From assembly GCF_022376445.1 (NCBI RefSeq), contig NW_025955306.1, positions 1 through 41,989 of the forward strand: a stretch of DNA of 41,989 nt. The letters run 5' to 3'. This DNA comes from Fomitopsis serialis. Taxonomy: Eukaryota; Basidiomycota; Agaricomycetes; Polyporales; Fomitopsidaceae. The notes beneath the pieces were generated by a model. It worked only from the letters and a program-made list of their open reading frames with translations. It had not been told where the DNA came from and searched no databases. Below, in pieces: positions 1 through 11,050 of this stretch. The first letter of the stretch is position 1, and each line of letters opens with the position of its first letter. A program made the translations under genes and the position numbers.

Positions 1-296
1 GGATGCTATAGCCCTGTTTCGGGTGCACGTCTGGTTCGCTCGGATAGCTATCACTGGCAGATAGGACCAAAGAGAACGTAAGATGGGGAGCTCAGGTTAA
101 TCCAGCCGTGCCTTCAAGAAAGCTTGTTAAAACTCAAGAGACTGAGATCTGAGACCCACGCTAGTCTGCTTCAAAATGACGGCCCTACACTGGGACAGCC
201 CGTTAGCGGAGTTACATAAGCCACTTCATCTCCGAAACGCGTGCGCAAATCTCGACGCGCTCGACGCGTCGCCTTTGCTCGAACCCCAGCCTGACG

Positions 297-830
297 ATGG
301 TAAGGCTCTTGTCGATGTTCATCACGGTCACGAACGTTATCGTGGCGCTGTTCGTGGGCCGGGTGCTGCTCGTGGTCCTCGTCAGTGAGTATTCGTCGTC
401 GACGGATCTTGAGCGTGTGCTGATCAGTGCGCTGTGCAGCGATGGGTATGGCCCTGACAGGCGGCGTGGCGAACCTGTTGTTTGCGCTGATCAACCCCGT
501 GGCGACGTACTGGGCGTTCGGCGCGGACTTTGTGTTTGCAGCGGGCACGCTCTTCGTTGCGAAAGTGTGTCTTCCGTACGACCAGAGCGTCGGCGGCCCG
601 GTGTGCTCTTCCAGAGCATGACTCAGGTGTGTGTGATGTCTCCGTATTGTGTGCGTATGGCTAATATAATGGGTCCTGCAGCTCGGTGTGTCGTTCGGTT
701 TGGCGATTACAAGGATCGTGTACGACTCGGAGCTCAAGAAGATGTCTGCGAAGGACGGCTTCGACGTCGACGGGACTGCCCACTCTCACCTGCTCGCCCG
801 TTTCTACCTGCCAGGCAGCCCTCGCCCTCA
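297..830 (+). pseudogene. C-terminal fragment of an MFS (DHA2-like) transporter
   Basis: Three pieces joined by two 55-nt GT-AG introns (385-439 and 627-681) read like the last third of a fungal drug:H+ antiporter. They include RLLSMFITVTNVIVALFVGR, then GGVANLLFALINP, GADFVFAAGTLFVAKV, FQSMTQ and GVSFGLAITRIVYDS. No upstream transporter sequence is visible in bases 1-296, so the N-terminal half is missing. The segment between YWAFG and ADFVFA appears about nine residues shorter than in relatives as I remember them. Frame is lost near 597-605, just before VLFQSMTQ, and the last transmembrane region dissolves into a pyrimidine-rich tract after about 800. Splice sites still look intact, so decay may be recent, or part of the damage may be a sequencing error. 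Family membership is fairly sure; substrate is unknown. Confidence 0.6.
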
Positions 831-1500
831 TGATTGCTCTCGTCGCCCGTCTCACACGCTTGCCCGCCCACTACCCACCCGCTTGCCCGCTCTCGTCCGC
901 CCGCCTCCGTCTTCTTGATGACTCGCTCGCCTACCTGCTCTTGTCTATCCGCCCATCATGCCAACACGCCTGCCTGCAAACTCACCCTCCTGCTCGCTCG
1001 CCAGCGCTCACTGTCAGCTTGCTCCTTACCTCGCTCGCCCGCCATTTCGCTGTACCCCTCGCCCGCCTCACACTTGTCTGTGTACTGCTCACCTGTTCCG
1101 CTTGCTGACTGTCTCGCCTGCCCACCACCTGTCATCCCTCTATCCCCTCTCGCTCACTGTCTCGCTCGCTCGCTATCTCGTGCGCCTGCTGTCTGCCGAC
1201 TGTCTCGCTCACCGACTGTCTTACTCGCCGACTGTCTCACTCGCCCGCTGACTTGCTGTCTCGCCATCTCGCTGTCTCACGCAATGTCCCGGAGTAAGAA
1301 CCACAACTTCAAAAGCATCCATGTGACTGTTATACCCACACCTGCACAGCCTCTCATCCACGGTTCTTCTTGCACGCGCCCTCTCGCCTGCGCTCTCATC
1401 TACTCGGCCAGCCGGCCACCCACTCACCTGCACGATCGCCCATGCGATTGTCCACACGTTCACACACCCACTGCCCTGTGGACCCGCCTACTTGCACGTA
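825..1500 (+). repeat. pyrimidine-rich low-complexity tract with degenerate tandem units
   Basis: The + strand is dominated by C and T, with endless variations of CTCGCC, CTGTCTCGCTCG and CCCGCT. Between about 1150 and 1280 a degenerate unit of roughly 15-18 bases is repeated several times, close to GCCGACTGTCTCACTC. The open frames here encode only Pro/Ser/Leu/Arg/Cys-rich nonsense and I do not regard them as genes. The tract begins where homology to the MFS transporter ends. The stretch 1500-2108, before the carrier gene, holds nothing I recognise. Confidence 0.6.
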
Positions 1501-2108
1501 GACCCAAAAGCGTGTATGAGCGAACGAAAATACGGGCTACGAGAGTGATGATCTCGAAGCAGGTGTACGCCGGACGAGTACAAATCATTAGTTTAGGTAT
1601 TAGATTATATCGTGATAGATCTCAGTTCTGCCACCTGCCGATCTGCCGCTGCCACCCGCCGAGTCGCCGTGGCCACGGCATTGCTCGGCCATCACAGAAT
1701 GGGTAGCAAAGGGGCTGTCCCGGTGTTGGGGGCGCGTTTTGAAGCAGACCCTTAGAAGACCGTCCTCTCCCCCACTCAAAGAGGTTTTCTTTAGGGTCTG
1801 CCTAGGGGAGACTAGACCCACGCGCTTGCGATCGAAAGTCGAGAAGTGCAAGTTTTCGGAGAAGGGATGCCATCACGTGACTGACGCGTCAAATCATAAA
1901 CGCGTCTTAGGAACCTCCCGACTCCCGAGTCCTCAGTCCGGTCGACCCTTCGACTGCATCACGAAGCATGGTCGAACTTATGCACGAAGTATGTGATTCT
2001 CGACGCAGAAGAAATAAATAAGATACATAGTGCAAGGATATCGAGGCTTCGGTGCATGCCAATCTCTATCTTCGATGTGCTGATAATAGCGAGAGCGTGT
2101 GGTGAATC

Positions 2109-3554
2109 TCAATCGGCAGGGAACAGCGTGCGCCATCCCTTCTTCAGTTGCTAAATGAAGCGTGGTAGATCAGTACTACTGATGAGCATTGATCGATTGA
2201 CAGTCCCTACCTCTAGGAAGACGAACATGAAGATCGTGTTGGGCCCCAAACGAATGAACGCAGGCGTCCATCCCTTGAAGAGGAATCTAGGCCCCTCTTC
2301 TCGTAGCGATGTCTTGAGGACGTCGATCGGATTAGATTTTCCCGACTGTGCAAAGATCAGCATAGGAGATAGGAGATGCACAGAGATACACACCGCGGAC
2401 ATCAATCGCGATCTCAGCACGTCAGCGGGCGAGCAAACAGCTAGAGAGACGCGTCAGTTTTGTTGATAAGCCGGTCTCGGAAGGACGCACTGGTAGCCAC
2501 GGTGCCAGCAAGTGTGCTAGCGGCCATGTGTAGAGCGAGGTTATCCCGGAACTGGAAGTTGACGACGGGCAACTGATGTTGCAGGAACCAAGACTTGAAG
2601 AAGTCATACCTACGTACGCGGAGTGGAAGCACCGACCGAGTATGCTGCAATCCTCGATACTCACGACCACACTTGAGAACCGTTCATCAGCACTGCTCGC
2701 ACCTACGCCCCCCGAATTAGCACTTGAGGATGCCGCAAGCGGTAAAAACATACCGCGTTCGTCCCGAGTCCTCTAAACAGTCCTCCTGCACCTTCGCTGC
2801 GGATGATTTGCACGAGCCCAGTGATAGCGTTCGAATAGTTGTACCGCTTTTCTGGTGGTCGTATAGAGTCACTGGTCATCCGCACCAGCAGAATATCTGC
2901 CCCCAAGGATGTAAATACAAATTCCACCTGAGACGCTGGCGCACGTACCAGCCGGGTTCCCGGCCACACCGCCGAGGCCGCCCGCCGCCATCGCTGCCAG
3001 CAGCAGCTTGCCCGACGACGGCGGACCGTCCTCGGACAAGCGTGCCTTCATCTCCTCGTAGCTGCCCAGTCGGACGAGGGAGTATGACATCTGCCGAAGC
3101 AAGGAAGCCGTCAGCCCCGTGTAGAGGCTTCGGAATCCTTGTTCGGCAACGGTCATGCGGAGAACAGAGAGGGTGGAGGGTTGCTTCTGACCCGGAACAG
3201 ACGGAAGGGTCTGCATCCTCCTGAGGCGCGTAACAGGCGCAAGATCGTGAGGTGGTGGCGCAGACTGCTGCAGGGGTGGCACTCACACTTTGGTGAGGTC
3301 TAGCGGGTGCGTACATGACGCTGCCACTGTACAGACGCGTCTGTCGGCGACTACATGGTGGTCAAGAAGAAAGTCAAGTACGTACTGGAGCCCGCGACGC
3401 CTAACGACCGAATTGTCTATTGAATACGCGTCCGCGTGATGTCATGCGACGACTCACCGCCCAGCCTGGATGGTCACCGGACGATGTGAGTATCTGGCGC
3501 GTATCGCAGGCAAAAGCGCACGCACCAGAAGGGATATGCCTGTGTCTTCGTCAT
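2109..3554 (-). CDS. DIC1: mitochondrial dicarboxylate carrier (SLC25 family)
   Basis: Exchanges dicarboxylates for phosphate across the inner mitochondrial membrane in the family. Eleven exons: 3554-3526, 3465-3458, 3400-3386, 3326-3287, 3220-2949, 2896-2754, 2702-2665, 2609-2491, 2440-2394, 2345-2211, 2150-2109; 888 nt, 295 aa, all phases consistent and all introns GT-AG. It has the three carrier repeats with their signature prolines: HPLDLTKVR (24-32), NPADILLVR (119-127) and SPADVLRSR (225-233). It ends FMFVFLEQLKKGW, typical of fungal DIC1. The start ATG is followed at once by YPFWLGG, the usual beginning of helix 1. Exons 2 and 3 are only 8 and 15 nt, so automatic gene callers are likely to miss the true N-terminus. 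Oxoglutarate or oxaloacetate carriers are alternatives, but the third motif SPADV favours DIC1. Confidence 0.9.
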
Positions 3555-5032
3555 GGTCGTATGCAGAGCGGCGGGATACTGTGCAGCGCTCGCAGCATTT
3601 AACGTTCGGGGGAGGGGATGCCCGGGAGAGCGAGGTTTTCGTGCTGGCCGCGTAGGCGCCCATGTAGCCAGGACGCGCTCACGGACCGGGGTCGCGTCAC
3701 TCCCACGGCTCTCGGCCGACCAGTGGCGGGACTCCGTTTACCACACTGGCAGCATCAGTCTCTCAATGGCTTGAAGATCAGAGCTTACATTCAAAGCTAG
3801 GTTTCCGTTAGGATGATTCTTGATACTAGACGGATCGCCTCACAGGTGCTGATACGACGGGGCACGGGTTGCACAGTAGGTAAACGTGCCGCAGCGACGG
3901 ACAGGAGTGTGCACGCCAGTTCGGACGCCACACAACTGCCGTCGAGAGTTCGGCATGTGCGTGTACGCAGATATGAAGGCTCTCATGGGCAAGTTGACTA
4001 ACCCTTCTCAAGCACACTCAACGTGACCGGGGTGCTATCTTTGAAATTCTGCTTGCTTATGCGGATGGTGGTGGTTCACGACTCGGAGGAGTCAACTCAC
4101 CCGGCATTGTTGATACAGCACGGCGTTATAGCATCGTCGCGCTCTATGATCGAGCCTCAGGTCTTACGGCGGCGAATCTTCGCTGCACCTATCTTAGACA
4201 TCGCTGTTACACTGCTCACGAATTTGTATGGACCGCGGCCCATTGGACACGGAAATGCCACTTGTACAGGGGATGCTCGACGCTTCATATCGGAAGCCAA
4301 GCCTATAATGCGTGCAGAGCGCAGATGCCCTGGCACGCAATCGTCGCTCATTTACACCCACTCCCAGTGTAGAGATCACCAAGTTCCAACTTGGAACTGT
4401 CGAACGCTGGGCATGACGATCAGCATTAATTAATGCTAGGAGTATTTGGTATATGTGAATGCTTCTCGCACCTGTCTCTATCCCACCAGTGCACACCACG
4501 TACGTAGGAGAGTACTGCACTCCGCATTATGTATAGGGAAAGCACGTCCGAGTCGGGAGTCGAAGCCGGATCTGTTGAGAGGTTGATCGAGGATGTCCGC
4601 GGACGTTCCCGAAGACCCGATCGCCGATCGCGTGTGCCATCACGTGGGCGTAGCGCGTCGCAGCCACCACGCGTCTCGGTGGCTCTCTGACCACCGTGCT
4701 CTCCACCGGCCACCAGGAGGCCAGCCTGCTGCGATGGAGGCTCCATGCTCAGGACGTGCTTCGTTCTGCCCCAGATCCTGCCCTCGTACTCCTCCGTCAT
4801 CTCAACCTCAATCTCACCTCGATCCCGCACCGCTTTGTCTGTTGCCTTGTCAAAGCACACTGCGCCGGCCCTGCTTTGTCCAGACTGCGCCGAGCCATTG
4901 CTTATTTAGCGACTCCACAACCCGGCCGGGACTCGCAACCCATTGCTCTTTCTCCATCTCCTTGCTGTCTTCTCGTTCTCTCCTGGACCTCGACGGCCAG
5001 CCTCCACTCCTTCATCTTTCTCTCTCGCTGTC
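3555..5032. other. intergenic, no gene recognised
   Basis: About 1.5 kb between the carrier start and the first GH16 gene. Open frames are short and match no family I know. A TATA-like TTATTTAG lies at 4902-4909, followed by a C/T-rich leader (about 4940-5030) ahead of the GH16 start; together these look like a fungal promoter and 5' leader. Confidence 0.5.
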
Positions 5033-6591
5033 ATGATCTTCCGCATACCTCTTCTGCTTTACCTTCTCGCCATCGTCGCGCCTTCTGATGCTGGCATACT
5101 CGCTCGCGGGTCCGAGTCAGTTGCACGCGTGGCCAGCCGTGCACACCAGCGGGGCGCGGGCCTCGTTCGCGATCTGCGTCTCGCATACTCAAGCATACTC
5201 ATTGGTCGGTCAGACGACGGCTCAAGCTCACAGCAGCCATATTGCGTGAACGTCGCGTCAAATGGATCGTCGCTCACCGGTGGAGGTGATACTGGAGGAG
5301 GGAGCATGGGCGGTTCGTCTGGGACGGTGCAGCCTTCGGGAACATCGTCTGCGGCTCCAGCCGCTAGCAGTGCTGCTGCCCCATCGTCTCCGTGGAAACT
5401 CAAGCAGGGTTACGTGAGTGTCGGTAATTCTGCGGCTTGTGTTGAATGTTGAGGAGTCATTGTAGGAAGGAAGCTCGTTCTTTGGTGGATGGTCTTTCTT
5501 CACTGACACCGATCCAACTGGCGGCACGGTGGACTATGTGGACGGATCAGCTGCTGTGAGTGCTCCTTTTTGACATTTCTATCTGTCTTTCCTTACCTCT
5601 CGCAATAGCAATCTGCGAACTTGACAGGCGTCAACAGCGCCGGGAACGCCTACATGCGCGTCGACACCACGCCCGTCGTCTCCGGCACGCGCAAGAGTGT
5701 GCGCATCACGACCGAATTCACGTACACGCAGGCACTCGTCGTCCTCGACGCGGTGCACATTCCCACCGGGTGCGGAACATGGCCCGCGTTCTGGTCGAAC
5801 GGCCCGAACTGGCCCGCCGGCGGCGAGATCGACATCGTCGAGGGCGTGAACACGTACACGAACGACCAGGTTACGCTCCACACAAACACTGGATGTTCGT
5901 TGCCATCGACGGACGCGAGCACGCTGGATATCGCCGGGACGCTGGTTAGCAGTCAGGATTGCTCGGTATCGGGGACTGGGGATACGGGGTGTGGCGTGCG
6001 ATCTACCGCGACGAACGCGTTTGGACCTGGATTCAATGCGATGGGTGGCGGTGTCTACACGAGTGCGCTCTCCCGTATTCTCCATCTTCGTGCGCATGTT
6101 GACATTTGCTGAACCTCTGCAGTGAAGTGGGACGACACCGGTATCACAGTCCACTTCTTCCCTCGCAACTCTATCCCGAACGACATCACCTCCGGTGCGC
6201 CAAATCCGTCGGCCTGGGGTACTCCCATCGCCAGCTTCCCGTCTTCTTCGTGCAACACGACGGAGTTCTTCTACGATCATTCGGCTATCTTCGACACAAC
6301 GCTTTGGTGAGTCTTATACTCGTGACACCGATGGCAGGGGTAGGTTATTGACAATTCATTGTAGTGGCGCTTGGGCCGGAGATGGCTGGGGCGCTTCTGG
6401 CATTCCCGGACAGGAGACCAGCTGCGCCTCAATGACGAGCACTGCGACTTGCGCGGATTACGTGCTGAAAAATGGTGCCGCGTTTAATGAAGCATGTGCG
6501 TGACAGTGTCTCCTCGCTCAGTGGCTCAGTTTCCTCACCTCGCTTCTCAGACTGGGAGGTCAAGAGCGTCAAGATCTACCAGACAAGCTGA
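5033..6591 (+). CDS. secreted glycoside hydrolase family 16 (beta-glucanase type)
   Basis: Expected to cut beta-1,3(4)-glucans in the wall or in plant/fungal substrate by the retaining GH16 mechanism. Exons 5033-5413, 5466-5555, 5609-6062, 6123-6306, 6365-6495, 6551-6591; 1281 nt, 426 aa, all phases agree. Residues 1-20 form a signal peptide (LLLYLLAIVAPSDA), followed by a roughly 100-residue Ser/Gly/Ala-rich linker and then the catalytic domain from about 125. The GH16 signature GEIDIVEG supplies E230 (nucleophile), D232 and E235 (acid/base). GCGTWPAFW just before it and the C-terminal ACxYWEVKSVKIYQ are typical of basidiomycete GH16 laminarinase/lichenase-like enzymes. A closely similar paralogue lies on the opposite strand at 11051-12653. 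The exact substrate cannot be read from sequence. Confidence 0.93.
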
Positions 6592-7120
6592 AATGCCACA
6601 TTTATGCTGCCATACGTCACCTTTGTTCTGATTGCAATCACCCGAGCACTGCCGTCTTCTTGTGGACATGTATCTTGGTCTACATCACTGTTCCCTTGTA
6701 TCGTTAGCTTTTCCAGTTCCAACGTTATCGATTAGCTTCCACGAGCATACCAGCCAGGAGAGGCGTGAGACATTTGGCTGAGCTCATGATCACCCATCAT
6801 CGTGTCAGGGCTTCGTTAGATTGGTAGTAAGTAGCATGCATGGTGGTCACGGTTGGTGGAAGAGAGAACCCGATGGGGATCTGGCGGCCGGGCGCCAGTG
6901 CGGGGGAATCGAGATGAACGCGTGGCACGTGCTGGGAGGACGCGTCGTGTCACGGTTGTGTTCGAGTTGTCGATCTGCCTCCGCCCGCGATCTGCTTCCG
7001 CTCGCCACCACAGGCATCCCACCGGGTGCCACACGACCCGTGCAGCACCCACAAAGCATTACAGACTAGCCGCGCAGCCTCCATTGTCTATCTCTCCATT
7101 GTTCGCCAAATCGGTCCTCA
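6592..7120. other. intergenic, no gene recognised
   Basis: About 0.5 kb holding the 3' end region of the first GH16 gene and the promoter of the SprT-type protease. No conserved coding, RNA or repeat signal seen. Confidence 0.5.
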
Positions 7121-9468
7121 ATGGCTGAGTTTCAAAATAGCCGACCGCTGCACAAAGCCGCGATGCGCGTCGCGTTCGACGTCTCACTCGTCGACAGCCA
7201 GGTGGAGAAAATGCGCGCGATGAGCTTGGAGGATGAGGTTGTGCCAGACAGCGAGGAGGAGCGGCTCAAGTGAGTGCATTCGCTGTGGCATAGTATGTGC
7301 TCACTGTCATTCACGCCCGGACTTAGACGTCGGAAAGCTTCGAGACGCGCACCTGCTGATGGAGAGAATGAAGACGTGATTGAGTTGACTTCTGATGAAG
7401 AGGAAGACATGTGGGTCCCTGTATCCCCTTTCTTGTGCTGCAATTGCGCGTCTCACGGGTCTTCGCAGCCCCATTCATCATCGGCTTGATGCTCACAGGA
7501 CTCCCCGAGCTCGACGCATTATACCAAGCTCTGATTCCGACGGCTCTGACAATGAAGGCGTCGATAATGCGAAGTCCGCTTCTCAGACGCAGCACCCACA
7601 ACCCACCGCTACTGACACCACCCGAGCTTCCGCCAAGAACTTAGGCCCAGTGATCGACTTGACCCTCAGTTCCTCAGAGAGTGACAGTGAGGAGAGACTG
7701 CCAGTAAAAGGGAAAGCACCGGCCAAACTGGCCTCGCGGCCGACTTCACGCATTGCGACGTCTCACCGCCCAACCTCGTCGCAGGACGACGAGAATAGAC
7801 CCACCATTCCTTTATATGCTGATGGCGACCCGGACGACGAAGATCCACTAGACGTGAATGATGGCTCGATCTTAACGCTGTATGCCATGCTTGACTTCAT
7901 TCGTGGCTGCGGTCGCTGAACATAGGTTGGCCAGTAACGAACCGCGGAGCGCACGCAAGCCGCTTCGTACGACCAATGCAACCCGTACCATGCCGTCCAT
8001 CTCAGCGCCCTCCACTCCCGTTCGCCGCATCGTGTCTGTACACTCTACTGACTCCGAGTTGGAAACGGATATCGAGTCCGAGGCCAGCGCACGCTCGGCA
8101 AAGCCAGCAGCCAAACCGAAGAAGTTAAACGGGACTAAGCCGCCGAAGCTCAGCAAGAAGGCTCTGGAGGCGGCGGAGCAACAACGGCGGGAGAGGTATG
8201 CCAATACGTTCTTTGACGAGATGAACAGGCTCGTTTTCGGGCATGGCTTGCCAAGCAAGACAGAATTGAAGTGGAGCAAGAGGCTGTTGACGACCGCTGG
8301 GAAGGCCAACTGGCATAGGTTAGTCTCTACGCATGCCATGTGAGCGAGAGTCAAAGCCCAGCGGTATTCACTGTGCTCTAGATCCAGAGAAGGAGTCGAC
8401 GCCACAAGGATTGATTTGGCTGTGAAGATCCTCACTTCCGACGGTCGGTGCCCTGAGTGCTAAGCCGTACACCTTACACTGAACTCTCGACCTCCGGGCA
8501 GAGCGCATCCGCAACACGCTCTCGCATGAGATGTGTCATCTTGCGAGTTGGATCATCAGTGATGCTCCGACGGAGAATCACGGCGACATCTTCCAGGAAT
8601 GGTGGGTAGCTGCGGCGGTCGAGATGCCGGGTCTGGTGAAGACTGACTGATGGGTGTAGGGCGAAGAAGGTGATGCGAGCGCGTCCAGACATTGAAGTCA
8701 CGGTGCGCGATTCTCCTACATGCTCGTTGCTTTCAGGGTTCACACAATTGCCTTACTGTAGACGAAGCATAATTACGAGATAGAGTACAAGTATGAGTGG
8801 AGTAAGCAGAAGTTCCTGTTGACATGCTACGCTAGGGCTCTGACTCAGTGACTGTCTCTTCCGCACGACATCTTTTGTGCAGAGTGCCAGCAATGCGACA
8901 AGATGTAAGTGCCCTCTTTTGGAAGCTGATTTCAAGGCTCAGGTATATTGATGCTCGCGTTCGACGCCGTCAGCTACGGTCGTCATAGCAAGTCAATCAA
9001 CCCCGAGGAATGCGGCACGTCCTAATCTTTGTACCATGCTACTTTCGCTCATTAGTCTACCTAGTCTGCGGCGCGTGCAGAGTCGGAAAGCTCATCCCAC
9101 TGTTCACCACGGTGGCCCGTGCACCAAAAACACCTCGAAGTCAAGCGGGAAGCGCTATGGCGTCTGTCAGAGGCCGGGGTGAGTGGTTAATGATTGGTCT
9201 CCAGCTCTGGATTCTCACTGCATCTCGACTGTATCATCGTGTAGACTCACCACTCGCGATATCGTCTCCGTTCTTCACGCCAGATAAAGAGGTGGATGTC
9301 AGCGTCAAAATCCACATTCCCCAGGGGACGCCGGTCCGTGCGTGGTCCGCGCCGACGAAAGCACATGCGGTCCCTGGTGCCTTCCCCCTTGGTGATGACG
9401 AGGACGAGGACGATGGAGTCGATGATGTGCAGGCGCTTGCACATGTTTTGGGAGGTGTTAAGATCTAG
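7121..9468 (+). CDS. SprT-domain zinc metalloprotease, GCNA/ACRC type
   Basis: Nuclear protease family that clears DNA-protein crosslinks. Exons 7121-7269, 7327-7410, 7499-7879, 7926-8318, 8382-8443, 8502-8601, 8660-8702, 8762-8801, 8883-8904, 8974-9014, 9065-9178, 9245-9468; 1653 nt, 550 aa. The N-terminal ~260 residues are acidic and disordered and carry two SUMO-interacting-motif-like stretches, VIELTSDEEED (67-77) and VIDLTLSSSESDSEE (129-143). The SprT domain follows: active site HEMCH at 365-369, third ligand in ENHGDIF, then a zinc ribbon with CQQC (419-422), YGRHSKSINPEEC and CGACRVGKLIPL. The intron 9015-9064 fits only as GC-AG (donor GCACGT, acceptor TAG), which restores ECVCGAC. 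A standard GT donor two bases later breaks the ribbon. It lacks the PIP/UBZ C-terminus of SPRTN, hence GCNA-like. Confidence 0.9.
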
Positions 9469-9877
9469 GTCGGAGGATAGGTGTATGCTGGACTTTGGGG
9501 TGGATCATACCTAATAATTTGTCTGTGGGATCTCTGTCTCAACTAGGGTAGTGCGATAGGTGCTGTATGACCTGTGCTTGACTTATTGACCATGTACTGG
9601 CCTTGCAGCTTGAATTCAAGCTTGACTAAGATGTTGCTGTCGGAGCCTGTAGCACATATACTATCAATGCATGTTGACGTGATATTGAAATTTTCAGGTT
9701 CAGTGTGGTGCCTTCTCAAGTATGACTTGTTCTCTCTCAATGCCCATACCGTACCGCAATTACATAATGAAAAACCAGTGGTACCCCCACCCACCACTAC
9801 ATGCTCGAACAAATCAAAATATGGTCCAAAAGTAAGTTATGCAGGGGTGTGCACATCGCCACTGATACAAAAGAACT
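9469..9877. other. intergenic, no gene recognised
   Basis: 3' flank of the SprT-type protease gene up to the tRNA. The sequence is AT-richer than its surroundings and shows no conserved frame. An A4 run at 9869-9872 is the T-run Pol III terminator of the tRNA on the minus strand. Confidence 0.5.
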
Positions 9878-9977
9878 AGCCCACCGCGAGGGTCGAACTC
9901 GCAGCCTTCAGATTGCGGGGGTACGCAAATCACCACACCTAAGAGTCTGACGCTCTATCCGATTGAGCTAGGCGGGC
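9878..9977 (-). tRNA. tRNA-Lys (anticodon CUU) with a 26-nt intron
   Basis: On the minus strand the 5' acceptor GCCCGCC (9977-9971) pairs with GGTGGGC (one G-U), with discriminator T at 9878. The D stem GCTC/GAGC, anticodon stem TCAGA/TCTGA with loop CTCTTAA, and T arm GCGAG-TTCGACC-CTCGC are all present. The anticodon CTT is at 9943-9941. The anticodon loop is interrupted after position 37 by about 26 nt (9939-9914), the standard place for a nuclear tRNA intron; the mature RNA is 74 nt. A T4 terminator follows directly. Confidence 0.93.
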
Positions 9978-10298
9978 GATGAAGGGCTTCGCAACGTTTG
10001 CATTCTGACTCGTCTTTGACGTCCGGTCCGGCCCGAAGAATAGACGCCCGGAGGTGAGTATCAGCCACATTTTGCCGGGGCCAGCCGAGCGTCCGGCGAC
10101 TGCCGTGATCTCTTTCAAACCTTATCCTCCGAGCCACTGTATAGGACAACACTGTTTTCGTCGTCACCACCAACGGCAAGTCGTCTCGCAGTACCAGCCC
10201 TAGGTGAGTGAACCGCCGTTCGTGCTTGATACACTTGTTCTTACGACCGTCGCGTCTGCCGTAGTGCATCTCGCCAGCACCCTCAAGCCCTCGTCAAA
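9978..10298 (+). promoter_or_regulatory. divergent promoter of RPS29 and tRNA-Lys, with a probable 5'UTR intron
   Basis: The 321-bp gap separates the 5' ends of the tRNA and RPS29. A good GT-AG pair, GTGAGT at 10204 and GTAG ending at 10264 (61 nt), lies just upstream of the RPS29 ATG. This is a typical leader intron for fungal ribosomal protein genes. The leader intron is inferred from splice sites only. Confidence 0.5.
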
Positions 10299-10581
10299 AT
10301 GACCCACGACGCCGTTTGGTTCTCCCGCCCCCGCAAGTACGGCAAGGGCTCTCGCCAGTGGTGAGTATCCCTGGACGCCTGCAGTCAAGCAGCGGGGAAG
10401 CTGATATGCGGCGTGTCAAGCCGCCAATGCGCGCACCAGGCTGGCCTCATCCGCAAGTACGGCCTTGACCTCTGCCGCCAGTGCTTCCGCGAGAAGGCCG
10501 CCGCCATCGGGTTCCAGAAGGTATGTGCTCTTGTTTCTTGAACCAAAGCGAACTCGCATGCTCATCCAGCGGTGTTTGTAG
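10299..10581 (+). CDS. RPS29: 40S ribosomal protein S29 (uS14)
   Basis: Small zinc-binding protein of the 40S head. Exons 10299-10360, 10421-10520, 10570-10581; 174 nt, 57 aa, against 56 aa in yeast Rps29. It begins [20 protein letters not shown] and holds the zinc knuckle C21-x2-C24 ... C39-x2-C42 within [19 protein letters not shown]. The core is conserved to IGFQK; the last exon as modelled adds RCL and stop, where relatives often end in R. The 3' acceptor CCAG|CGG is therefore less certain than the rest. Confidence 0.93.
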
Positions 10582-11050
10582 ACCCGGTGAGCTCTGATGC
10601 CCCCGTCGTCGTCCCGTCTTCTGTCCCTCGCATCGCATTCTCTCCCGGTTTCCTATTGTCGCACCGCCAAAACTGCGCACCCCCTTGTATGCATTGCTAT
10701 GATATGCTGAGCAAGAGCCCTTTCCATGCCCCGGAAACGTCTCTGCGTGTGACCCGCCGTGCTGCCATTACAATGCCTCGCAGCAGCGAATTCACGAGTG
10801 CAAACAACCTGATAGATCCAACAATGTGTCAATGCAGAAAACACAGTATGGCCCGCATTCCGTGCAGTGCGATATTACAGTTTGGCCATGTCTATATGAT
10901 AAAGTGGCGACCGTGATCCCTCCATGAATACAACCTCTAGAGCAACGTATCCAAGACCTCCAAAAGCAAGCAACATAAGATACAGCAGAGTACAGTGTCG
11001 TTGGTCGTGTCTGTCGTTAAGATACCTTCGTGACGGAGACGGCGAAATCA
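10582..11050. other. intergenic between convergent genes
   Basis: Shared 3' region of RPS29 (+) and the second GH16 gene (-). No coding frame, RNA gene or repeat recognised. Confidence 0.5.

Noticed and set aside
834..1706. 290-codon open frame on the + strand, rich in Pro, Ser, Leu, Arg and Cys
   Set aside because: It lies in the CT-rich tract; its composition simply mirrors the repeated CTCGCC/CTGTCT units and no domain or splice pattern is present.
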